Source: JANNSW01 sp031431235 (lineage in GTDB: Bacteria > Pseudomonadota > Alphaproteobacteria > Rhizobiales > Hyphomicrobiaceae). From it: DNA of 28,027 nt. Positions within the stretch are counted from its first letter, which is position 1, and every line of letters starts with the position of its first letter. Made by a program: the position numbers and the translations under genes. This document shows positions 15,651 to 22,866 of the stretch, one piece after another. The notes under the pieces were generated by a model, which saw nothing but the letters and a program-made list of their open reading frames with translations, searched no databases and was not told the origin of the DNA. The DNA lies in contig JANPDA010000217.1 in assembly GCA_031431235.1 (NCBI GenBank), forward strand, positions 1 through 28,027, in the 5' to 3' direction.

Positions 15651-16601
15651 TCAGCCCGTCCTGAGCTTGGGATTGAAAATGATCGCACCGACATCCGCCA
15701 GGAAGTTCGCGCCGATGTAGACGGCCGCCGAGAGCAGGATCGTCGCCTCGATCATTGGGAAATCACGCAATTGCAGGCTATCGACGAGCAGGCTGCCGAA
15801 GCCGGGATAAGCGAAAACCCTTTCGACGACGACCACGCCGCCGACGAGGTAGCCGAGATTGAGCGCCGTCACGTTGAGCGTAGGGACCAGCGCGTTCGGC
15901 AGCGCATGCCGCCACACGACCCGCGCTGCCGGCACGCCCTTCAGCTCCGCCATGCGGATGTAGTCCGCGTCGAGCACCTCGATCAGATTGTCGCGCAGCA
16001 TGCGCACCGCGTAGACCGCCATGGCGATCGCGAGGGTGAGGGCCGGCAGCGTCATCGCGCGCAGGTACTCGATTGCGCCCGATGTCTGGTCGACCGTCGA
16101 CTGGGCCGGTAGCAGCGGCACGAACCAGACGAAGGCGATCAGCAGCATCGTGCCGAGCAGGAAGTCGGGGAGCGACAGCAGCACCAGCGTCAGCACCGAG
16201 AAGGCGTGATCGATCGGGCGATCCCGATGAACGGCCTGGATCAGCGCCGGAATGGTCGCGAGCGGAATGTAGATGAGGAACGCATAGAGCGAGAGCAACA
16301 GTGTGTTGAAGACCCGCGGCCCCAGCACCTCGGTGACGCTCCGGTTGCTGAGCCGCGATTGCCCGAGGTCGCCCTGCACGACACCGAGCACCCAGCGGCC
16401 ATAGCGCACGAGCGCTGGATCATTCAGATGCATCTGCTCTCGCAGCACGGCGAGTGTCGCCGCGGTCGCCTCCCGCCCGAGAATCCGGGTGGCGACGTCG
16501 CCGGGCAAAATCTCCAGCGCGCCGAAAATCAACAGCGACACCAGCAGCAGCGTGAGCAGCGACAGCACAAAGCGCTGCAGGATCAACCGGGCGACAAACA
16601 T
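15651..16601 (-). CDS. DppB-like ABC transporter permease
   Basis: 316 residues. The N-terminal helix (RFVLSLLTLLLVSLLIFGAL), the segment LPGDVATRILG, and GDLGQSRLSNRSVTEVL are classic DppB/OppB landmarks. About six membrane helices are visible, and the cytoplasmic EAA loop reads AELKGVPAARVVWRHALPN. The C-terminus VVVVERVFAYPGFGSLLVDS matches the family. A GTG immediately precedes the ATG at 16601; I prefer the ATG, which has a GAGA purine run at a better distance. It follows the binding-protein gene after a 120-base gap that contains a hairpin, consistent with lower expression of permeases than of the binding protein. Confidence 0.92.
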   Translation of the reverse strand: MFVARLILQRFVLSLLTLLLVSLLIFGALEILPGDVATRILGREATAATLAVLREQMHLNDPALVRYGRWVLGVVQGDLGQSRLSNRSVTEVLGPRVFNTLLLSLYAFLIYIPLATIPALIQAVHRDRPIDHAFSVLTLVLLSLPDFLLGTMLLIAFVWFVPLLPAQSTVDQTSGAIEYLRAMTLPALTLAIAMAVYAVRMLRDNLIEVLDADYIRMAELKGVPAARVVWRHALPNALVPTLNVTALNLGYLVGGVVVVERVFAYPGFGSLLVDSLQLRDFPMIEATILLSAAVYIGANFLADVGAIIFNPKLRTG

Positions 16602-16666
16602 CACATCTCAATGTATCGCATGCTGCGCCCGGGGCAAGTTGATCATTTCAGGCAAGCTGCGGATCA

Positions 16667-16707
16667 GGCTGGGTGCGACCGGCATGCTCGCCCGCCTCAG
16701 CCCAGCC
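16667..16707 (-). other. Intercistronic stem-loop between binding-protein and permease genes
   Basis: GGCTGGG (16667-16673) pairs perfectly with CCCAGCC (16701-16707); inside it GCGA (16675-16678) can pair with TCGC (16688-16691). The element lies downstream of the binding-protein stop codon and upstream of the permease start. Such stems often protect the binding-protein message or partly terminate transcription. There is no T-tract. Confidence 0.4.
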
Positions 16708-16721
16708 CGCTCGGAGCAGGA

Positions 16722-18248
16722 TCAGCCCCCGCACTTGATGGTCGAATAGTCGAGGTTGAAGTTCTGCGAGTGCGGCTTGTAGCCGGTGCAGCCCTTCTTC
16801 AAGCCGACGACCTGATGGGTGAACATCGGGACGACGACGCCACCTTCTTCCGCGAGCATCTTGCCCACCTGCTGGTAGAGCTTGTTGCGCTCGGCTTCGT
16901 CGACGGTCGCATTCGCCTTGGCAAGCAAGTCGTCATAGTCGGCCCGAACCCAATGGGTCTCGTTCCATTCGGCCTTTTGCAGATAGGCGACGGCGAGGCC
17001 TTCGCCCGGCGGCCGCATCGACCAGCCCGACATCAGGAACGGCTTCTTCAACCAGACCTGATCCCAATAGCTGTCGGCCGGCACATTGACGATGTTCACC
17101 TCGAACCCGGCGGGACGCACCATCTCGGCGACAGCTTGCGCCATCCGCAGCAGGCCGGGGATGGCCTCGGCTGCATGCAGGTCGAACTTGACGGGAGCCG
17201 TCACGCCAGCTTCGACCAGCAACGCCTTCGCCCGCTCGATGTCCTGCTTGGGCGCCTCGGCCACGTATGACGCCGGATTCGTCACCGGCACCGGGTTGTC
17301 GGCACCGGTCTCGCCGAAGCCGAGCAGAACCGTGTCGACCAAGCCCTGGCGATCGATTGCCGCCTTGAAGGCCTGGCGCACCTTCACATTGTCGAAGGGA
17401 GCCGTATCGGTCCACAGCGATACGGTCATGGAGGTGCCGGCGCCGGTCGACAGCAGCTCGATGTTGGGGTCCTCCTTCAGCGTCGGGATGACGGAAGGAT
17501 CGACGTTGAGCACGAGATCGACTTGGCCTGCCTTGAGGGCCGTTGCCGCCGCGACCGCCTCCTGCGCAACCGTGATCTTCAGGCAATCGGATAGCGGCTT
17601 GCCGGCATCCCAGTAGCTCGGGTTCTTGCGCAGGATCCGCACCGGCGTATTCGGCGTGAACTGCTCCTGCACGAACGGGCCAGTGCCGTCGCCCTTCGTC
17701 TTCAGGGTCTCGGTCGTCGTCCCTTCGGGAATGATCAGAGTGAACTTCGTCGTGATCAGAACGGGCAGCAGACCGACCGGCTTGTCGGTGGTGAAGCTCA
17801 CCGTGTGCGCGTCAACCGCCTTGATGCCTTCGGTCTTGAGGAATGCGAGCGTGCTCGCGGCGGCCGAAGCCGTCTTGGGATCGATCAGCCGCTTGAACGT
17901 GTAGACCACGTCGGCAGCCGTGAAAGCCTTGCCGGAATGGAACTTCACGCCTTCGCGCAGCTTGAAGGTCCAGGTGAGGCCGTCGGCTGACGCCTTCCAC
18001 TCGGTCGCAAGCTCCGGCAGCACGTTGAAGCTCTCGTCGACATCGACCAGCCGGTTGTAGACGCCATAGAGGTGATAGGCGTCATCGCTCGAGTTGAACA
18101 CGGCTGGGTCCATCGACTGCTTCTCGCCGGACCATTCGTAGCCGAGGACCTTGACGCATTCATCGCCGGCAGCGGCGAATGCGGGTCCGCCGACCACCAC
18201 GCTCGCAACCATCACGGCTGCGATAGAAACCAATCTGCCGAGTTGCAT
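16722..18248 (-). CDS. Family-5 (DppA/OppA-type) periplasmic solute-binding protein
   Basis: 508 residues. A Sec signal peptide (MQLGRLVSIAAVMVASVVVG, cleavage probably after AFA about residue 25) precedes the mature protein. Family-5 landmarks follow: YEWSGEKQSMDP, the PELATEWKASADGLTWTFKL segment, REGVKFHSGKAFTAADVVYT, and later KVRQAFKAAIDRQGLV. It would capture substrate in the periplasm and deliver it to the DppB/DppC-like channel. Family-5 proteins bind peptides, opines, sugars, nickel-chelates and more, so specificity cannot be read from this. Two cysteines near the C-terminus (GCTGYK and IKCGG) and one near the start of the mature chain may form disulfides. The ATG at 18248 is supported by GGAGGAG upstream; the longer frame has no signal peptide. 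It is the first gene of its unit. Confidence 0.92.
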   Translation of the reverse strand: MQLGRLVSIAAVMVASVVVGGPAFAAAGDECVKVLGYEWSGEKQSMDPAVFNSSDDAYHLYGVYNRLVDVDESFNVLPELATEWKASADGLTWTFKLREGVKFHSGKAFTAADVVYTFKRLIDPKTASAAASTLAFLKTEGIKAVDAHTVSFTTDKPVGLLPVLITTKFTLIIPEGTTTETLKTKGDGTGPFVQEQFTPNTPVRILRKNPSYWDAGKPLSDCLKITVAQEAVAAATALKAGQVDLVLNVDPSVIPTLKEDPNIELLSTGAGTSMTVSLWTDTAPFDNVKVRQAFKAAIDRQGLVDTVLLGFGETGADNPVPVTNPASYVAEAPKQDIERAKALLVEAGVTAPVKFDLHAAEAIPGLLRMAQAVAEMVRPAGFEVNIVNVPADSYWDQVWLKKPFLMSGWSMRPPGEGLAVAYLQKAEWNETHWVRADYDDLLAKANATVDEAERNKLYQQVGKMLAEEGGVVVPMFTHQVVGLKKGCTGYKPHSQNFNLDYSTIKCGG

Positions 18249-18260
18249 TTCCCTGCTCCT

Positions 18261-18291
18261 CCCTGGTCGAGCCGTTCGTCGGCTACCAGGG
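18261..18291 (-). promoter_or_regulatory. Stem-loop in the 5' leader of the binding-protein operon
   Basis: In message orientation CCCTGGT pairs with ACCAGGG (7 bp), extended internally by AGCC/GGCT (4 bp) with a 2-base bulge and a 7-base loop. The 3' arm runs directly into the ribosome-binding site AGGAG of the binding-protein gene, sharing its GGG. It may gate ribosome access, stabilise the transcript, or, as DNA, be an operator for a dimeric regulator. Pairing is seen; the function is inferred. Confidence 0.5.
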
Positions 18292-18325
18292 GGTAGCTCG
18301 CCGGCCCTGTCGACTTCATTCCTAG

Positions 18326-18345
18326 AGTGACGCCGCCAGTGACGC
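18326..18345. repeat. Direct repeat AGTGACGC in the divergent promoter region
   Basis: AGTGACGC occurs at 18326-18333 and 18338-18345, 12 bases start to start (about one helical turn). It lies between the divergent starts at 18248 and 18510, where a regulator could control both units. No clear -35/-10 pair was found beside it. Chance occurrence is possible. Confidence 0.3.
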
Positions 18346-18509
18346 TGCGAGCCGCTGCGCCCTTGGAACGCTGTTTCAACCACTAGACCCCGACAGTAGC
18401 TGTGCTAGCTTTGGGGTGTCAAGCAAGCGGCCCCCCCGCAAAGGCACGGCAAGCCCGCGCCGAATGCACGTATCCAATCGGGTCGCAAACTCCCAAGGAG
18501 CTGCTCGCC

Positions 18510-19655
18510 GTGATCCGATTGAAGGGCATGAACTGGCAGCACCGACGCGCGACCGGACCGATCGCGGGGACACTCGCCGCATTCGCGGAGCGCGCACCTG
18601 GAATTGCGATCGACTGGACCGCGCGACCACTCTCGGGCTTCGAGCACCATCCGGTCGAAGCGTTGGCGCGCGACTACGATCTCATCATCCTCGACCATCC
18701 CTTCGCCGGACAGATCGCCAAGACCGGTTGCCTGCTGCCGCTCGACGAGCTGTTGGATGGGCAAGACGAATGTTTCGTCGGCCCATCGCTCTCGACCTAT
18801 CGCCACGGCGGCCACATCTGGGCACTGCCGGTCGACGCTGCCTGCCAGGTCGCCGTCTCGCGCCCCGATCTCATGCGCGCGCTCGGCCGCGAAGCGCCGG
18901 TGAGCTTCGACCAAGTCATGAGTCTGGGCAGTCAGGCGCGCGCGCGTGGGCTGAAGCTCGCGATCGCTCTGTTGGGCGTGCACAGCCTGATGACCTTCTT
19001 CACGATGATGGCGAGCCTGGGCAGCCCGTGCGCAACCGAGCCCGATCAGGAGCTCGTCGATCGGAGCGCCGCGCGCGAGGTGCTGAAGGCGTTGCGCGCG
19101 CTGGTCCGCCTCTGCCCAGGGGAGGTGCTCGAATGGAGCAGCATCGCGCTCCACGACCAGATGGTCGCGCGCGACGACCTCGTCTACTGCCCTGCCGTCT
19201 ATTGCTATGCGACGTATGCGGAGGCGGACCAGCGCAAGCCTTTGCGTTTCCATGACCTGCCGGGCCTGGCCTCGGCAAGTCCTGGCGGCTCGACGATCGG
19301 GGGCACTGCGCTCGGCATCTCGTCGAGTTGCAGCTCCCCCGATGCGGCCCTCACCTATGCGCGCTATCTGATGGAGGTCACCACCCAGAAACGGTTTGCT
19401 GTCCTCCATGGGCAGCCGGCGCGAGTGGAAGCCTGGGAGGATAGTGCGATCGACGAGCGTTTCGGGGGCTGCTTTGCCGCGACGCGCCGCACCATGGACG
19501 GTTGCTGGATCCGGCCGCGCTACGCCGGCTACCTCGGCTTTCAGGAGAAGGCCGGTGACCTCGTCGAGCGACATCTGCGTGGCGACCTCGCCGAAGGCTC
19601 GCTCATGGATGCCCTGGCTCGCCTGCACGAGACGGCCGGGCAGGCCGCGGTCTGA
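18510..19655 (+). CDS. Solute-binding-protein homologue lacking a signal peptide
   Basis: 381 residues. The fold signature is that of family-1-type extracellular solute-binding proteins: LKGMNWQHRRATGPI, AFAERAPGIAIDW, DLIILDHPFAGQIAKTGCLLPLDELL, HIWALPVDAACQVAVSRPDL, and a C-terminal helical lobe. No Sec, Tat or lipoprotein signal is visible: the conserved mature-like sequence starts at residue 3 of the GTG start at 18510, which has AAGGAG 9 bases upstream. Extending to the GTG at 18402 gives no signal peptide either. The protein is thus predicted to stay in the cytoplasm, where it might bind an intermediate or act as a sensor. It is followed after 31 bases by enolase-superfamily enzyme 2, and no permease or ATPase accompanies it. 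The role is unknown. Confidence 0.75.
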   Translation: MIRLKGMNWQHRRATGPIAGTLAAFAERAPGIAIDWTARPLSGFEHHPVEALARDYDLIILDHPFAGQIAKTGCLLPLDELLDGQDECFVGPSLSTYRHGGHIWALPVDAACQVAVSRPDLMRALGREAPVSFDQVMSLGSQARARGLKLAIALLGVHSLMTFFTMMASLGSPCATEPDQELVDRSAAREVLKALRALVRLCPGEVLEWSSIALHDQMVARDDLVYCPAVYCYATYAEADQRKPLRFHDLPGLASASPGGSTIGGTALGISSSCSSPDAALTYARYLMEVTTQKRFAVLHGQPARVEAWEDSAIDERFGGCFAATRRTMDGCWIRPRYAGYLGFQEKAGDLVERHLRGDLAEGSLMDALARLHETAGQAAV

Positions 19656-19686
19656 CTGGACAGCCAAAGCTCTGAGGGAGGGCATC

Positions 19687-20817
19687 ATGAAGATCACCGA
19701 CATCGAGGTCATCGAGCTGAGGGTTCCCGGCTGGAAGGGGACCGGGTTCGACGGCTCCTATGACAACTGCGTCATCCGCGTTCACACCGACAAGGGCCTC
19801 GTCGGCATCGCCGAGGTCGACAGCGTTCCCTCCGTCATCAAGGCGATCGTCGATGCCCCGCGCTCGCACACCCACGCCATGGGCCTCAAGGAGGTGGTGG
19901 TCGGCGAGGACCCGAGCGACATCGAAGCCCTTTGGGACAAGATGTACGACTGGACCTTCTATTATGGCCGGCGCGGCGTCGTGATCCATGCGATCAGCGG
20001 CGTCGACCTTGCGCTCTGGGACCTGAAGGGCAAGGCCGAGGGCAAGCCGGTGCATGCACTCCTCGGCAAGAAGCAACGCGACAGCCTGCTCGCCTATGGC
20101 ACGGTATATCCGCTCGGCGCGACGCCTGACGAGGTGAAGAAGAACATCGACCGCGGCCTGAAGCTCGGCTTGCGCGCGATCAAGATCGTCGCCGACCCGT
20201 TCTGGCGCGACGATCTCGACCACACCGCCCGCCTCATCCGCACCGCGCGCCAGCATGTCGGCTCCGGTATCAAGCTGATGGTCGACTGCGCGACCGGCTG
20301 GACCAAGGCCGAGCAAGGCGTGCCGCTGATGCCGATCTTCGCCGAGAACGAGTTCGAGTGGGTCGAGGCCCCGCTGCCGCTCGACGACTTGAAGGGTCAC
20401 ACCAAGTTCCAGGGTTTCGGCGTGCCGATCGGCGCCGGCGATCTGGGGCTTGCCACCCGCTTCGAGTACGAGGAGATGTTCCGGGTCGGCAAGGCCGACA
20501 TAGCCCAGCCCGACGTCACCATGTGCGGTGGCCTGACCGAGCTGATGCGGATCTCGAAGCTGGCCAGGAAATTGAAGAAGCGCGTCGTCACCCACGGCTA
20601 CAAATCGAACATCACGATCGCCGCCAACCTCGCCTTTCTCTCGCAGCACTGGGCCGACGAGCCGTGTGAGTATTCGACCAGCCAGTCGCCCTTGCGCTGG
20701 GAGCTGACCAACGAGGCCTTCCCGATCAGAGCTGACGGTCGCATTGCCGTGCCCGACACGCCGGGCTTGGGCGTGAGCCTGAGCGAGAAGGCGCTGGAGA
20801 AGTTCCGGGTTGCATGA
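19687..20817 (+). CDS. Enolase-superfamily enzyme 2 (mandelate racemase / dehydratase type, atypical ligands)
   Basis: 376 residues. The capping domain is followed by the barrel. Ligand positions read D200 (LMVDCATGW), E227 (EWVEAPLP) and D252 (IGAGDLGL), the last being Asp where Glu is usual. The His-Asp dyad is present: D276 (AQPDVTMCGGL) and H303 (VVTHGYKS). On the second strand K166 is followed by I167-V168, so the second lysine of KxK is absent. A one-base (His) mechanism such as sugar-acid dehydration is therefore more likely than racemisation. GAGGGAGG upstream of the ATG at 19687 supports the start. It shares the N-terminal pattern (MKIT.IE) and GRRG..I.AI motif with enzyme 1, so the two are probably ancient paralogues. 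It forms a two-gene unit with the cytosolic binding-protein homologue. Confidence 0.85.
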   Translation: MKITDIEVIELRVPGWKGTGFDGSYDNCVIRVHTDKGLVGIAEVDSVPSVIKAIVDAPRSHTHAMGLKEVVVGEDPSDIEALWDKMYDWTFYYGRRGVVIHAISGVDLALWDLKGKAEGKPVHALLGKKQRDSLLAYGTVYPLGATPDEVKKNIDRGLKLGLRAIKIVADPFWRDDLDHTARLIRTARQHVGSGIKLMVDCATGWTKAEQGVPLMPIFAENEFEWVEAPLPLDDLKGHTKFQGFGVPIGAGDLGLATRFEYEEMFRVGKADIAQPDVTMCGGLTELMRISKLARKLKKRVVTHGYKSNITIAANLAFLSQHWADEPCEYSTSQSPLRWELTNEAFPIRADGRIAVPDTPGLGVSLSEKALEKFRVA

Positions 20818-20828
20818 ACGAGGCGAGC

Positions 20829-20859
20829 GGCAGAGGCGGCGAGCCACTCGCGATCTGCC
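20829..20859. terminator. Composite hairpin between convergent enolase-superfamily genes
   Basis: GGCAGA (20829-20834) pairs with TCTGCC (20854-20859), and inside it GCGAG (20839-20843) pairs with CTCGC (20847-20851) around a 3-base loop. The structure fills most of the 52-base gap between two converging stop codons and can form on either strand. There is no clear T-tract, so this is a candidate bidirectional terminator only. Confidence 0.45.
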
Positions 20860-20869
20860 ATTTCGCCGG

Positions 20870-22033
20870 TCACCGGCCCAAACGGTAGCGCTCCACGATC
20901 TCCTCGTTCAGCTCGATCCCCAGGCCTGGACCTTCGGGGAGGGCCATGACGCCGTCGACGACCTCGGGCTCGGGCGAGACGAGCTCGCGCCGTAGTGTCG
21001 AGTTGAAGACTTTCGGCGAAACGTACTCGAACAAGGGCGAGGCGGGACAGGCGGCCTGGAAGTGGCGGCCCGCGGCTGAGGTGATGCCCGTTTTCCAGCC
21101 ATGGGGGATCACCTCGGCGCCCGCCATCTCGCACATCTCCGCGATCCGGCGGATCTCGGTCAACCCGCCGGTGCGCGCAATGTTGGGCTGCACCACGTGG
21201 ACGCGGGCGCGGTCGAGCCATTCACGGATCTCGTGGCGACCGGCTGCCGCCTCCGCCCCACAGACCCGCATCGGTGCGACGGCTGCGAGCCGCGCGTGCC
21301 CGTCGAGATCGTCGTGCTGCAAGGTTGCCTCGGCGAAGAAGATGTCGCAATCGCCGATCCGGTCGAGCACCCAACGCGCGTCCATCCAGCTCGACCAGCG
21401 ATAGCCGAAGTCGAGCGCCATCTGGATCTCGGGCCCGAGCATCCTGCGGCCCTCCTTTATGCAGGCGACCAACTCGCGGTCGGTGACGAGGTCCTGGAAG
21501 ATCACCTCCATCTTGACCGCGCGGAAGCCCGCCTGGAGCGCGAGGTCGAACTGCCGCCCGATCTCCTTCATGACGGTCGCGATCGAGCGACCGTTCGGCA
21601 GGCCGGGCCAGATCGTGCAATAGGGACGCAGCGTCTTTCGCCGCGCGCCGCCCATCAGCTTGTAGGCCGGGACCCCGAGCTGCTTGCCGGCCAGATCGTG
21701 CAGCGCGAGGTCGATCGCTCCGATCGCGTGGAGCCCGAGCCCCCGCCGTCCTGGCCAGAACGTCCCGACATAGAGCTTTTCCCATAGTGCCGCGATCTCG
21801 ACCGGGTCCTCCCCGATCAGCACCTCGGCCATGTTGCGGCTCCAGAGGTGGGCCGTCGGCATGGTGATGAAGTGCCTGGCCACCTCCGGCGGCGCATCCG
21901 TCTCGCCGAACCCGAACCGGCCGTCCTCATCGAAGATCTTGACGATGACGGTATCGGTCGTGCCATCGAGATCGTTGCTGTCGGCGCCGGGAACGGCGAG
22001 CGGGATGACTTCGAGACGGGAGATGGGGGTCAT
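20870..22033 (-). CDS. Enolase-superfamily enzyme 3 (Asp of the His-Asp dyad replaced by Asn)
   Basis: 387 residues, full length. Ligands D208 (MALDFGYRW), E235 (FFAEATLQ) and E261 (VCGAEAAAG) are intact. The catalytic His is H311 (VIPHGWKTG). The residue that normally orients it is N284 (VVQPNIARTGGL), where the family has Asp; the codon on the coding strand is AAC. The second-strand motif is K174-M-E176, as in enzyme 1. The enzyme may be a dehydratase with altered base chemistry, or have lost its ancestral activity. It lies 80 bases downstream of the SDR gene, the least tightly packed junction in its unit, and has only a weak ribosome-binding site, so expression may be lower or separate. 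The substrate is unknown. Confidence 0.83.
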   Translation of the reverse strand: MTPISRLEVIPLAVPGADSNDLDGTTDTVIVKIFDEDGRFGFGETDAPPEVARHFITMPTAHLWSRNMAEVLIGEDPVEIAALWEKLYVGTFWPGRRGLGLHAIGAIDLALHDLAGKQLGVPAYKLMGGARRKTLRPYCTIWPGLPNGRSIATVMKEIGRQFDLALQAGFRAVKMEVIFQDLVTDRELVACIKEGRRMLGPEIQMALDFGYRWSSWMDARWVLDRIGDCDIFFAEATLQHDDLDGHARLAAVAPMRVCGAEAAAGRHEIREWLDRARVHVVQPNIARTGGLTEIRRIAEMCEMAGAEVIPHGWKTGITSAAGRHFQAACPASPLFEYVSPKVFNSTLRRELVSPEPEVVDGVMALPEGPGLGIELNEEIVERYRLGR

Positions 22034-22113
22034 TGGGTCTGGTGCTCTGCGTTTTGGGTTCTATTGAAAAAAGGCTGCCACACGACGCCCCCAAAAACCT
22101 GAATCTCAAAACC

Positions 22114-22866
22114 TCAGTAGGTGGCTCGGCCACCCGACAGATCGAACGTGAACCCGGTCGTGAAGCTGCAGGCCGGCGAGACGGTCCAGGCGATCATGGC
22201 GGCTACCTCGTCGAGCGAGCCGCAGCGGCGCATGGGGATCTTCGCTGTCATGTAGTCGACGGTCGCCTGGGGCAGGGCCTCGACCAGCGGCGTCAGGATC
22301 ACCGCGGGCGCGAGCGCGTTGATGGTAACGCCCGTCTCCGCGTAGTCCTTGCCCATCGACTTGACGAGGCCGATCAGGCCCGCCTTGGTCGCCGAGTAGG
22401 CGGTCATGCCGGCGTTCCCTTCCTTGCCGGCGATCGAGGCGACATGGAGAATGCGGCCATAATTGTTGCGCAGCATTCCCGGCAGCACCGCCTGCGAGGC
22501 GATCAGCGCCCCCCGCAGATTGACGCGGTAGACCGCATCGAAGTCCGCCAGCTCGACCTCGTGGGCCTTCAAATTGGTCTTGCCGGTGATGCCAGCGCAG
22601 TTGACGAGCCCGTGGAGCACGCTGTGCTCGTTCTCGATGCGAGCGAGGCAGGACTGCATCGAGGCCGGGCTGGTCACATCGGCGGCGATGGCCGAGCCGT
22701 TGCCCATGAGGCGCACCGTTTCTCGCGCACCCGCCTCGTCGCGATCGACTGCAATGGCTGTCACGCCCTGTCTTGCCAGATGCAGCGCCGTTGCCCGGCC
22801 GATGCCGCTCGCCCCGCCAATCACGGCGACGGTGTAGGGCCGCTTTGGGAACAATCCGGTTGTCAT
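22114..22866 (-). CDS. Short-chain dehydrogenase/reductase (SDR)
   Basis: 250 residues, classical SDR size. Cofactor motif GGASGIG (17-23), NCAG (89-92), N116, and the catalytic S144, Y157, K161 (YSATK) are all present. Asp41 at the end of the second strand (AVDRDE) suggests NAD(H) preference. The family oxidises or reduces hydroxyl/keto groups; close relatives are annotated 3-oxoacyl-ACP reductases or sugar-acid dehydrogenases. A catabolic alcohol dehydrogenase fits the context better than fatty-acid synthesis. The ATG at 22866 overlaps the HyuB stop codon (ATGA) and has GGAG 6 bases upstream; an in-frame ATG at 22878 with GGGAGG is the alternative. Translational coupling to HyuB suggests they act in one pathway. 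Confidence 0.9.
   Translation of the reverse strand: MTTGLFPKRPYTVAVIGGASGIGRATALHLARQGVTAIAVDRDEAGARETVRLMGNGSAIAADVTSPASMQSCLARIENEHSVLHGLVNCAGITGKTNLKAHEVELADFDAVYRVNLRGALIASQAVLPGMLRNNYGRILHVASIAGKEGNAGMTAYSATKAGLIGLVKSMGKDYAETGVTINALAPAVILTPLVEALPQATVDYMTAKIPMRRCGSLDEVAAMIAWTVSPACSFTTGFTFDLSGGRATY

Noticed and set aside
22034..22113. A/T-tracts (for example six A at 22067-22072) in the SDR-enolase 3 gap as a Rho-independent terminator
   Set aside because: On the coding strand the tract reads as T, but the stem before it is only about 3 bp, too weak to call; I see nothing else definite in these 80 bases.
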